Below the pieces are notes generated by a model. That model saw only the letters and a program-made list of their open reading frames with translations, made no database searches and had not been told where the DNA came from. Positions 11,419-21,921 of a DNA stretch of 64,000 nucleotides are shown here, one piece after another (position 1 is the first letter of the stretch; each line of letters opens with the position of its first letter). The DNA lies in assembly GCA_030544215.1 (NCBI GenBank), contig JARZZO010000008.1, forward strand, positions 21,468,614-21,532,613, in the 5' to 3' direction. This DNA comes from Zantedeschia hybrid cultivar. Taxonomy: Eukaryota; Streptophyta; Magnoliopsida; Alismatales; Araceae. The translations under genes and the position numbers were made by a program.

Positions 11419-11901
11419 GTGGAGGAGCTACCGAGTGTTCTATGGGCATACCGGACTACGAGCCGAACCCCTACCGGCGAAACTCCATTTCGCATGGCTT
11501 ATGGGTTAGAAGCCGTTATTCCAGTAGAAATCGGCCTTCCCTCTCCAAGAATCATTACCTACGATCCAGAGGCCAACGAAGAAGGCTTGAAAGATCATCT
11601 GGACCTCATAGAAGAAACCCGAGATAAGGCTCGCGTTCGGCTGGCGGCTTATCAGCAGCGCATGGCCAGGTACCACAACACTCGAGTGAAGCCCCGAAGC
11701 TTTGAAATCGGGAGCCTCGTGTTAAGGAATGCTCATGCTTCTAAACCAGCCGAAGCCGCAGGAAAGCTTGCCCCCAACTGGGAGGGGCCGTATCGCGTCA
11801 AAGAGGTAATCAGACGAGGGGCTTATCGGTTGGAGACCCTTTCGGGCCAACCTCTCCCTCGCACCTGGAATGTAGAACGCATTCGGCGTTATTTTATGTA
11901 A
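11419..11901 (+). pseudogene. pol fragment: integrase C-terminal domain
   Basis: The last 160 codons of the same frame, beginning directly after the TGA at 11416. EELPSVLWAYRTT and TPFRMAYGLEAVIPVE are conserved motifs at the end of Ty3/gypsy integrases. NWEGPYRVKEVIRRGAYRLE and WNVERIRRYFM form the C-terminal barrel and tail. There is no chromodomain, as expected for Tat elements as opposed to chromoviruses. The TAA at 11899 is the natural end of pol. Confidence 0.85.
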
Positions 11902-11975
11902 ACCACTTCTCCCGGACTTTTAGCCGGAAGGCATGAATAAATGTTTCTTTTTCAGAAAACCTGGGTGTATCTCTT

Positions 11976-12290
11976 AAGCCCCCAGGTAACCTGATCCGAG
12001 GGTGGCTCCGGCCATGTATACTGGATCGGGAAGCGGCAAGGTATATCTCTCTAAGTCCGTGCAAACCGTACCGGGAGTGGCTTCGGCCATGCAAACCGTA
12101 CCGGGAGCGGCATGAGTTCTTATTCTAAGCCCGCAGGTAACCTGATCCGAGGGTGGCTTCGGCCATGTATACCGGATCGGGAAGCGGCAAGGTATATCTC
12201 TAAGTCCGCATAAACCAAGCCGAGAGTGGCTTCGGCCATGCAAACCGCGTCGGAAGCGGCAGTCGGCCATGCAAGCCGCAACTAAAACAA
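11976..12290 (+). repeat. tandem repeat in the element's 3' non-coding region
   Basis: An AGGTAACCTGATCCGAGGGT start recurs at 11984 and 12135 (about 151-bp period). Within each unit shorter GTGGCTTCGGCCATG...AAACCGTACCGGGAG modules repeat. Tandem repeats between integrase and the 3' LTR are frequent in Tat-type elements. The block sits immediately beyond the 3' end of the antisense gene (12446), so it may lie in the 3' ends of both converging transcripts. Confidence 0.75.
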
Positions 12291-12445
12291 CGACAAGGTC
12301 TCGGATTCAGTCGTTCATTCACGACACAAAGGTAAAGCCAAAAAACACTTCCTGTATTTACAGTGAAGGAAGTACAAAATCGGCCATCCACCTGGCCGCA
12401 GGCTTACAAAAAAAAGAAAGATAAAAACCGGGACAGGCCCCCGCA

Positions 12446-14902
12446 CTAGCCCTCGGTATTCCCCTCATCCACATCAACTGGGCTTCGGCCAGGAGATGGG
12501 GAGGGAGAATCGACTATCTGCACGGCCTCGGACGGGGTGGCTTCGACAGGGGTCTCCTCGGCCAGAACGGCCTCATCGCCTCCCGCCGAGGCCGGGGCCC
12601 TCTCGGCCGCGAGCCCCTTCCACCAGGACAGGAGCTCTTCGCCTTCCTCGTCCGTCGGCAGGGCAATCCTGGTCAAGTCCACGGTTGGGCAAGTCTTCTG
12701 GGCGGCAGCCAGCCCAATGTAGAAGACCGAGGAGGCCGCCAGGAGCTGCGCCTGGATTATCTCCTCGGCGAAGTCTGGGCCAGCCTTGTAATCGGCCACG
12801 GCCGATTCGACCGCCTCCTCCAGCTCCAGCTTCAAGGCCGACAGCTCCTCGCCATGGCGACGGCTATCCGAAGCCCGCCGGGCGTCCTTGTCCTGGATCT
12901 CGGCCTTAAGGGCCTGATTCTCGACCCGGACCGCCGCCAGCTCTCGCTCGAGCTTCTCCTTCTCCCGCTCGGCCTTCGCTTTGGCCTCGGAAGAAGCCCG
13001 AGTCGCCGCTGCCTGCTCCTCCAGCTGCGCCCGCATCTGGGCGTTCGCGGCTATGACCCGGACGATGCCCGACTCGAAGTCGCCTCCCGCCAAGGGACCC
13101 TCGCCCGAGACCGCCGATGCTGACGCCCTCTCGGCCTCTCGGAGTTGGTCCCGCAGGAGCGCCTGACGATGGATCAAGACGCTACCCGTGACCGTGGCCT
13201 GCGGCCAAAAGCGGATAAGGGTCAGTGAATCCGAAACAAGCTAAAGGAAAGCCAGATTGAGGCACATGAAGAAGCTTCTTACCTGGACCGCCAATCGGGC
13301 GCTGATCATCGCCAGATCAGTGGCCGATTGGTCCTTCAGCTCTTCCAGAGCCAACGGGAGGGTGAGGCCGCGAAGCAGACGCAGGCACGTCTGCGAGTCC
13401 TCCACGCTCTCATCTCTATAGATCCCCAGGTCGGGGACCCATAGCTCGCGCTCCTGCGCGCGAGGCACCTGCGGAAAGCGCCTTCCTGCTCCGCCCCCGC
13501 CATCGCGGCAGGGGGAGAGTCGCCCCTCGGCGCTTCGGAGGACGCCGGCCTCGCGGCCCCGCGGCGGATCTCCTAACCAAGGGGGGGGGGGTCTGCCTCG
13601 TCAGGCTCCTCCACCCGGATCCACTTGGACGGACGACCACCCCTTCGGGCAGCCGACTTGCTTTTCCGCTCCCTCTCGAGAGCGGCGGCAGCAACACGGC
13701 CCTCGGAGGAGGCCGTTGTCATCATGATCCCGGCTCGGACGCTCAGGGCCACGGCGCCTCGTCCAGACCCTCCTGCCGCCTGCGGGCGAGATGGCTGGGC
13801 TTGGCCGCGCTGCTGGGCTATCCGGCTGAGGAGGCCCTGGATCCCAGACATCGCTGCGAACAAGAGAAGAAGTGTTAGATACAAATAACACACAATGGTT
13901 ACAACTCAAGACCGACTTACCCTCGGCCGAAGCTTCAGCAACCTCGGCGGCCGGAGGAGCTTCGGCCGGAAGAGCGGCCCCAGCACTTCCTTCATTCTCC
14001 CGTGAAGTCTCCCCGGGAGGAAGGTAAGGGAAAGCCCGCTCCGGATCCCTCGTCGGGTCCGGCCATGCCCCGGCACCCACAAGCAGCTCCGGCTTGCTGA
14101 ACAGCTCCGAAATATTATACGGAGCCGCGGCTTCAACATGGCCCACGATATTGCGCTGAACGGAATTGAGGGTGGGAGGATCGGAAAGGCCTGCAGCCAG
14201 CTGCGCCCACTCGGTAGGAAAGGGCCACACGCTCCTCTCATTCTCCGGGAGAGAAACTAGAATGAAGTTCCTCTTCCAGCCGTGAATGGACGAAGGCTTC
14301 CCGGAGAAGATGCCTCGACCGAGACGAGGGACGAAACTATATCTCCCCTGCCTCTGAATTTTGAAGAGGTAGCGGAAGATGTTGACCGAGGGCATGAACT
14401 GCGCATGGGCAAACACAGCCAAGAAGGCATAGACTGTGCGCCAAGAATTGGGAAAAAATTGAGACGGGGCGAGCCCGTAGAAACAAAGGAGGTTGATGGC
14501 GAAGGTGGAGAGAGGAAGACGAAAGCCCGCCCGGAAGCTTTCTTCGTAGATAGAAAAACTACCCGGGCGAGGAGTGTTGGCCCTGGTATGAGAACCGGGC
14601 CGATAGGGGGTCATCCAAGAAGGGAGCTAGTAGTAAGAAGCGATGTAACTGACCCCTTCATCCGAAAGGGCGCAGGCTGCTTCCGAAGCAGTCTCGGTAC
14701 GACGACGTCCCGAGGAGGAAGCCTGGCCCGGGGTATGAACCTCCTCGGACCCCTCGGCATCGGAGGCCTCGGCCTCTTCGGCCATAGCGGAAGCGAGGGA
14801 GTCCAGAGTGAGAGGAGATGACAGAGAGGACTTGGGAGAATGAGACGGGGTATACTCCTCGTCTGAAGGGGTAATCTCGCTCGAAGAAGGACTGCGGGGC
14901 AT
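12446..14902 (-). pseudogene. antisense gene of the Tat element (gypsy-type putative transposase 28 domain)
   Basis: A gene inside the retrotransposon but on the opposite strand. Exon 1 is 14902-13921 (ATG at 14902), exon 2 is 13853-13283 and exon 3 is 13198-12446. Intron 1 (67 bp) runs GTAAGT to TTCGCAG; intron 2 (84 bp) runs GTAAGA to GGCCGCAG. Exon 1 has an acidic Ser-rich start, then a block (FRAGFRLPLSTFAINLL, RTVYAFLAVF) typical of plant proteins annotated as putative gypsy-type transposon / transposase 28. Exon 3 encodes a long Ala/Glu/Lys coiled coil and an acidic tail. Two lesions break it: an in-frame TAG at 14629-14627, and an 11-base homopolymer (13581-13591) that leaves exon 2 one base out of phase with exon 3. 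The function of these proteins is unknown; they are not the element's transposition enzymes. Confidence 0.72.
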
Positions 14903-15164
14903 AAGGTCACGGAGATGGAGAAAGGAGATTGAGGCTTACCCTCAAAAGGAAAAAGATCTCTCCTGGATCAGACGCAGCCTCTCAAGCCAAAGAACTCCCC
15001 CAGCAACAGCTCCAGGAGATGGAGATCTTCCTGCGGCAGCCGGCGAGCTCGGAAAACACCTCCAGAGGGCTAGCCTTTCGCCGGAGAAGAAGGAGAGCTC
15101 GGATGATTGCGGGGGAACGCAGGCGCGGGAAGCAGGAAGAAGAACAGTGCCCAGCGAGGGGTTC

Positions 15165-15175
15165 CTATTTATAGG
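15165..15175 (-). promoter_or_regulatory. TATA box of the antisense gene
   Basis: The minus strand reads CCTATAAATAGG here, about 265 bp upstream of the antisense ATG at 14902, a plausible distance for a core promoter with a 5' leader of about 230 bases. No other strong TATA lies between this site and the ATG. It supports an independent antisense transcription unit. Confidence 0.55.
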
Positions 15176-15792
15176 CTTTGTTCGAAACCCTTCCCGCCGA
15201 AGCCAACGGCCTAGATCTTCCCCGTCGTCTCACCGCCTCTCTCGGATGCCCGCCACGTATACCGTCCTTCGGTAATGATGACGAATAGACTCCGAGAATT
15301 AGAGTAGGATGATCAACGGCCGAAAGCGCTCCGACCCTTCGGCTGATCACTCGGATGCCCGCCACGTGTCCCGATCCGCGTGCCGGGGAAGGAAGAGGCG
15401 GCAATCCGAGTGGAACCTCGGGCAGAGAGCCGAGGCGACCCGCGACCCGCGAGCGGTCATGATCTTTTTGTGTTTTTAACAGGGCGGCCAGATGCGCGAC
15501 GCGTGTCCTGTGCTTCTTCGCGAGGCGACCGTTCTGACGGAAAAAGCGACGCCCGTCCCGTCCATTTAATGAAGCCTGACACAAGTCAGAAGGCTCGCCC
15601 CTTCGCCCTCAGAGGTAAAGGCCTTCGTCGCTACATCCCGAATGAAGACGGGTAAGTGACTGCTGACCCTCGGCCGACCGAGGGCATCCTCTTCTCACGA
15701 AAGAGAACAAAAAGCCTCGGGTAAAACACCTGTTACGTTATTTCTCAAAAGGCTTCGGCCTATACTCTCGCCATCTCAGAACTGAGAAAGAC

Positions 15793-15807
15793 AAGAGTGG
15801 GGGGTTA
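15793..15807 (+). other. polypurine tract
   Basis: AAGAGTGGGGGG (15793-15804) directly precedes the 3' LTR start TGTGATGAGG at 15808. This is the expected primer for plus-strand DNA synthesis. Confidence 0.75.
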
Positions 15808-16632
15808 TGTGATGAGGCAGAATCCGATTCGGCCCATTAAAACAAGCCCAAACCCAGTTCAGCCCAGCAGCAGCAATAGAAGGCCTTCAGGAAGCCTTCG
15901 GCCCAACAGCCTTCGGCCCGTAAGCGGCACCGTAGCCCTCGGCCCAGCAGGCTTCGGCCCATCAGCGGCCCAACCCCCTTCGGCCCAACAGCCGTGTTCG
16001 GCCCACTTCGGTGGAGGATTAGGCACTATGGCGGTTTACCAGTAAGTCCGGAACATAGTCCTATATCGGTTGTTACCGTTAACCATCCTCTATCATTCGC
16101 TATAAATACACCGATATTTATTGCCAAAGGTATGTCTCCGAGACCCTCAAGGACCATAGTCCAAATAGCATTAAAGCTACTCTTTGCCTTCTGAATCGAA
16201 TCATCTTCAGAAGCTAACTTGACCGTTGGAGGGGGTTCCTTAGGGCCGAAGTCCGGGACTCCTGCTGACCGGTTTCTTCTTCTTTCCCTCCTGCATGGGC
16301 TCGGTTCGAATCATCGCCGACCTTCCCGAGTCGGTCTCGGCCGCCGACCTCGGACTCATCTCCCCGGTCTCGACGCCGTGCGCCGGCTGTCCCTCGTTCG
16401 AGGGAAATTCGGTTCCGCGCTGCCCGCCCGTCAGCCGAAGGAACCTCGGCCCCGCCTTCCGAAGACAAGCCAACCTCCGACCGAGCGACTCTCGGCCTCG
16501 GATCCTCAACCGCGCCTTTGCTTCCGTCGCCTTCCGGATCCCTGTCGGGCCTCTTACACCGATCCGACCCAGCTCCGGATCAAGAACTTCAGATTCCAGC
16601 TTCGGAATCCGGTCGTGATAGCTTCGGCTACA
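15808..16632 (+). repeat. 3' LTR, full length
   Basis: An 825-bp LTR from TGTGATGAGG to CTTCGGCTACA. It contains the TATA box at 16101 and, near its start (about 15885-16010), a degenerate minisatellite of TTCGGCCCAACAG-like units that is deleted from the 5' LTR. It is followed directly by the interrupted hAT-like MITE. Confidence 0.88.
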
Positions 16633-16767
16633 TCTGGTTGAATTTGAGATGACTTTAGGTTGAATTTATACTAAATTTGCGTCGGGCTGAAATTGGACTA
16701 GACTATTTTGAATTTAAGTTAAACTCAAATTATTACAAAACCCACAAATTACATTCCTGCGCACCTC

Positions 16768-19700
16768 CAACCCCCTCCCCCACCCCATGCATCAAGCATT
16801 ACTCTCTAGGTATTAACTACCTTTATTTAGCTTTCAATGACAAGAAAATAGGCGTCACGCTTTATGGGCGTCACACTTTATGCACCTCGTTACTCCTATA
16901 TTTATAGAATTCACAGCTACAGCTAATAAAATGTCAAGAGCTAGAGTTTTCCCTAGAATTTGAGTTTATTTCTAAGAAATATAATGGTGCCCTTTTTTAT
17001 CACACGATCTCTATTATTTTTTACTGCCTGATTTGAAAGTTAATTGACGGAAAAAATTGAAATTAAGGCTCCTACTTATAGAAGTATGATTTCTTTAGAA
17101 TATTGAAATTATATTTAACTCTTCATATGTTTTATGAAAATGAGGATGACAAAAGAGAATGATAAAGTGAATAGTACTGCCACATTTCTCTTTACCTTTA
17201 ATTTCGTATGCTGTTAGATAACATCTATTTGTGTTAGATAAGGAGGCAAAAGATGAGATAGAAATACGTTTTGCAGTACTAAGTTGCACGGCTGACAACT
17301 TAGATCATGGGAGGGCACAATTCCTTTTTTTTTTTTTTTGATAATCTGATATAGAGATCAAATTAAGATGGTGAAAAAATGAGTAGACTAAGCATTAGGC
17401 ATTATCACCCACAAGGGTTTACAAGATCCGGCTGCAACATGAAAAGTAGCAATTATAAAACTAGCCTTTATATGTACTCCTAATCATGTAGATATGGATA
17501 TGGAAATGATTGACTACACCTATAATTGGACGTAGCCTTTATAAAACTAGGCCCGAACACCTATAATTGGATTCATCTGTATAAAACTTCTCCTTTTACC
17601 TTTATAATTGACTCATGATATAGGTAAAAAACTAAAGATGGACAAACACCAACATGCCTTCTGTATACGACGACTAGTGCCCTTGGGTCGCTAATGATGA
17701 AAGCATTAGGTGGTGAGAATGGACATATCTGTGTCTAGGTGGTTGTCCTCTATCTCTTTTTTTTTTTTTTTTTCGATCTCTTTAGCACAGTGATTAGGGG
17801 CTATACTTACACTATACACCTCTTTTAAAACATCTTTAGGAATGCTACAAATTCACAAAAATATCTGAAAAATGAGCATCTCCCCTAAACTTTATGTCTA
17901 TACAGGACAAAAGGTTATATTTCTTGTAATATGCTACCCAAAATATCCTCAGCATTTTACAAATAGATTGTCTTAAACTTTGTTAATTATAAAATAGATT
18001 ATTTTAAACTAATGACGAAAATTACGAATAAGTCTTAGTACGATTTCGCTTATTCTTTTATTGAATAAAATTCTAAAGTGATGTTATTGCATAACATTTT
18101 TACACATTTGTCTTTTTACTAATTATCAAAATTTAAGAATCTTTTTTCGATTTTAAATTTTAGAAGAATGTCTCATCTTGATAGTTTCTAGATTATGTAA
18201 ATCTATATTAGGACAATTTATTTGTAAAACAACTGAGGATATTTCGGTGGATTTTGAACTTACAGTGATTTTGTTAGATATTCTAAAAGTCTCTCTGCCC
18301 TTTTTAAGTTTTTGATATGGCTAAAGAGATGGACTTATTAGATGCGCTAAAATTCTCAACATGACCACTTTTGTATACAACACAACTTACAATTTTCTTT
18401 CTCCATTTCATCCACCTTTCGAGGGCTTGTCTCTTCCTAAGTCAAAGCTCTAGTACTGGTAGGATCTTCCCCTGTCAATGGAAAGTTGGGATGGGTGCTG
18501 TATGTTTTTAGCCTTTTGTGCTAGCGTAATCTTTTTGGCCCCTTTAATGCCCACCGTAACCATACTATGTAGAGATCAGATAGGTTTCTTTTAGGGCACT
18601 TGAGAATAATTTTTATTTTGAGAGAAATAACTTTTAAAATTATGTCATTCAAAAATTTGTTTTAACTTTTAAAAATAATTTAAGAAATTTCTTTACTCAT
18701 TTGGCAAGATTAATATGACTTTTAGAAATAATGGAGACCCATCTGTTTGTTAGAGACAGAGAGAAAGAGTAACCGACCTGTGAGAGAGAGAAGAGCGAGA
18801 GAGACGAGAGGTGGGATAGATATGGGTTACGACGTGAGTGGAGAGAGAGAGAAGTGGAACGGTTATGGAAGGAGTGGTAACCTGCATGTATCTTTTTTGC
18901 AAAAAAAATAAGGAATGAGTTGTTTTTACTTTGAAAGAGTTTTATGAAAAATTTATCTCTCTCAATAATCTCTCTTAAAAATTGGAGAGAGGAATCTAAA
19001 CAAGGTGTAAGTCATATTTAAAAAAAAAAAAATTGCGCGAGAAAGAATTAAAAAAAAGTAATCAAACACCCTGTTAACCCTTTTGTAACCTTTTTCCTGA
19101 GTCTCACTATAAGCATAACATTTTAGAAAAGTTCACTCTTTTTTTTTCAATCACACATGGACATATAAACTCAATACGTAAACAATCTAGTTTGTCTCAT
19201 GGAATTGATGATGGCCGATGGGTAAAGAGATGTGAAAGAAAAAGAAGGAAAAATCAGAAAGAAGAAACAACATGAAAACAAAGAAGACTTCCACTTCTAT
19301 GGTAAGCACTAGGAAGAACACTTGTCTTTTAAGAAATGGCATCGCATTTACTAAAAATTTGCATTTCCAACAACCCTAAACAGCACATCTAAATAAAAAA
19401 AACATAATAATTCTACTCAAGAATGAATTCTTATTCTTATTCAAATCATGAATAAAGTTAAAGATCTTCTAAACTATTTTTTTACTTGCTCTATAAGCAA
19501 AATACTCGAGTTTTAACAAGAAAAAGAAATTAAATCCAACTCTGACTTGAATAAACAACCATGGAAAGAAATTTTCATAATAACAACTTTATTATTTCTA
19601 ATATTTCCTCGTATCTTTATTTTCAAGATTATTTTGGCATAAAAGTTAGTTGAAACTCAAAATTATATTTGAGATACGATTGATAGAGCTTTTCTCAACT

Positions 19701-20688
19701 TTATATGTTGTAAGCATGCAGTAATGACACTTAAAAAATCCATTATGCTGCAAATTGACACATCATTCACTTGCTTCAAAGTTTTTTTATTTTTAACAAA
19801 TCATCTCAATAAATGGGTGACATGTTCGGGAGTGCTAACCTCTCTCAATATTGAAAGGATCAATCTCTGACTATGACAGGCTTGTTCTGTTTTTGCCATC
19901 TACATTCCATTAAGCTCTGCCACAGCAACTCAGATGAGATCATTCCAACTTTATCTTCTATATCAGAGTGTACTTCCACTCATACGAGACAATGATATTT
20001 CCACTCACACGAGACAATGACCTCATAGCCACTTTTCTCCTAAAATTACTAATTCATTCTTACCCACGTGAGCAAAAGCACGCTCTGATTCAAAAGACCT
20101 CGTCTCATAGTAATGAGTCCAATCCCCAACAATGGAAATAGAAAAATTAAGAGAGCTTTATATAAAGTTTAAATGGATTTTGAATGTTTTTCGCTAACAA
20201 ATTCAAATCCTTTTATGAATAAAGGCGAACAAAAGGATATATAATCCTCTCATTAAATATGTACATACCTGAAAAATCATCCTGCGCAATGAGTTTAATA
20301 AGGAGGTATTTATGTTCAACATTTTTTTTCAAAAATAAAGAATTATGAAAAATATTTTTCCGAACAAATATAAAATTGCGAGAAGTACATGAAATATTTC
20401 TCTATGGGAAGAGGTGAGGAAATAAATCCCCTAGAAACATGGAATATTCTGGGAACATGAGGATTATTTCTTCAATTATAACTTTTACTCGCATTTGTAA
20501 AACTTGTGAAAGTTAATTAGAAAATAGTTTTGAAGAAATTTTAGAGAATGAAAACATCCCTTTAGACTATTGAACCCTTTTAGGGTTGGTTTTGGAGTTA
20601 ATGGATGACAATGATGCAAGTACGTGAAACATTTATTAGCTTGGTGATTTCAAGAATCGCTCAATGACAATTTCGGTAATCTTCTTAA
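16768..20688. other. AT-rich intergenic DNA
   Basis: No gene or complete transposon was recognised in these 3.9 kb. Poly-T/A runs occur at 17323-17339 and 17757-17774, and a GA-rich patch at 18765-18860 (GAGAGAGAGAAGAGCGAGAG). Open frames are all short and AT-driven. Scattered sequences such as the GAGAGAGGAATCTAAACAAGG phrase near 18985 could be decayed repeat ends, but no pair of termini was found. Confidence 0.5.
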
Positions 20689-20938
20689 AATAGTCTAGGG
20701 ATTTTTATATATAAGACCCTATAATTATCATAAATTTCAAATATATCCTGTTATCTTCAATATTCTAAATAAGACCTAACAATCTTCTGTCGTTCTAAAA
20801 TATGGGCCTGTCGTTTCATTCCAGACGGAGACGCTGGGAAAAGTAGTGTTAGCTATGGTTAACACTTACCATACCTGGGAATGCATCATTTTACCCTTGC
20901 TCTGCATCCCCTCCACTCGCCACCACCCACCGTTGATG

Positions 20939-20940
<2 letters not shown>

Positions 20941-20990
<50 letters not shown>
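20941..20990. repeat. (GA)25 microsatellite
   Basis: An uninterrupted GA repeat of 50 bases inside the Mutator-like element. Confidence 0.97.
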
Positions 20991-20992
<2 letters not shown>

Positions 20993-21326
20993 TGAGGGGT
21001 TGGGTGCTCATTTGCCATTCACAAAATCGGAAGTGAAGGGGGACCAGCTTCATCAAGGTGGCGATGGTAGAACACTAGAATATGGGATATATCAGCGAGG
21101 TGGCAAACCCATGGAGAGACAATGGATCCAAGGTGGCAGTAGTTCAACGAGGAAGCACCAGATCACCAAAGTGGCAAGGGCATCGACCAGCATCAAATTT
21201 GGGCTAGTGGGTTTGGTTCAACAAAGCAACGGCAAATCATCAAGGTAGCGACGGCGTCGAGCAGTGATGGTGGGGGTAGTTGGTAGTCCAGCAAAGCAAC
21301 GGCAGCGACGACGTCGAGTAGTGGCA

Positions 21327-21330
<4 letters not shown>

Positions 21331-21379
<49 letters not shown>
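21331..21379. repeat. (GA)n microsatellite
   Basis: A second uninterrupted GA run of 49 bases, about 340 bp from the first and inside the same element. It makes artificial Glu-Arg or Ser-Leu frames that should not be read as protein. Confidence 0.97.
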
Positions 21380-21385
<6 letters not shown>

Positions 21386-21921
21386 ATGGCATCCTCCTCT
21401 CGACGCCGGCGAGAGCCTTGAAGTCGTTAGGCTTCTCCTCAGGCAACGACAATGTGGAGGCGGCTGTTAAAGTGGGGACGTGCACAGGTGGTGTCTGGTG
21501 GCCAGTGTTTCCTCTCTCTATGCTTCAGCTCGATCCAACCGCGATTGCCACCTTGCCACTGGATGTCCAATGCTTGCGATTCACCAAGATCTACAGCAAT
21601 CATTCACTTCCTCCTCCTCGGTTCTCTCGACTGCCACCGCCGTCGGCCGCATCTACTAGTGTTGCCGCCCACTCGTTCCCTTCCAATGTCGGTTTTCCTT
21701 AGACTTGCACAGATTAAGGGGCGGGGTATGTATGCCATTTTACATAGGGATAAGGAATATTCCACAGAATAATACCTTTTTTATAACGTCTGTTAACCTC
21801 AGGGATTTATTTTAGAATGCAACTAGATTTTAATGACTTATTTGGTAATAAAAGGAAGATGGGGCATATTTGGAATTCACGATAATTATAAGTACTTAAA
21901 TGTAAAAATCCCAATAGTTTA

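Larger units (their letters stand above)
5713..16632 (+). mobile_element. Ty3/gypsy LTR retrotransposon, Tat type, with antisense gene
   Basis: A 10.9-kb element with direct LTRs (5713-6364 and 15808-16632), primer-binding site, gag, protease, reverse transcriptase, two RNase H domains, integrase and polypurine tract in the usual Ty3/gypsy order. A second, archaeal-type RNase H between RT/RNase H and integrase, plus a long non-pol region with an antisense gene before the 3' LTR, place it with the Tat branch. It is GC-rich against its AT-rich surroundings. Pol contains three in-frame stops, so this copy is not expected to move on its own. A hand count gives about 23 substitutions over roughly 650 bp shared by the LTRs (about 3.5%), meaning fairly recent insertion, on the order of 1-2 million years at the rate commonly used for grasses. 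The target duplication is not clean: TGGGT before, TCTGG or CTGGT after. Confidence 0.93.
5434..16759. mobile_element. hAT-like MITE split by the Ty3/gypsy insertion
   Basis: The left part (5434-5712) starts TAGGGACGTCAATTGGGCGG and the right part (16633-16759) ends near CAAATTACATTC. Together they give about 400 bp, matching the intact relatives at 25641-26037 and 43178-43564. The flanks TGCACCTC (5426-5433) and CGCACCTC (16760-16767) form an 8-bp duplication with one mismatch, expected for hAT elements. The Ty3/gypsy element lies between the two parts, so it inserted into a MITE already present. Confidence 0.7.
20698..21912. mobile_element. Mutator-like element with captured-looking interior (Pack-MULE candidate)
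   Basis: The left end GGGATTTTTATATATAAG and the inverse complement of the right end, GGGATTTTTACATTTAAG, start terminal inverted repeats of roughly 130 bp. They can be followed through ATAATTATCATAAATTTCAAATAT on the left to its counterpart near 21860-21885. The 9-bp flanks AATAGTCTA (20689-20697) and AATAGTTTA (21913-21921) differ at one base, the duplication size of Mutator-like elements. The AT-rich ends enclose a GC-richer interior (about 20900-21700) with CACCACCCACC and GGTGGC phrases and two (GA)n runs. No transposase is present. The interior may be captured host DNA, but no parent gene was recognised, and none of its frames is called as a gene. Confidence 0.68.

Noticed and set aside
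13241..13468. A separate 75-codon minus-strand gene
   Set aside because: It is part of exon 2 of the antisense gene, running into intron 2 at a GTAAGA donor.
21240..21485. Protein-like frames with Glu-Arg or Ser-Leu repeats
   Set aside because: They translate a (GA)n microsatellite.
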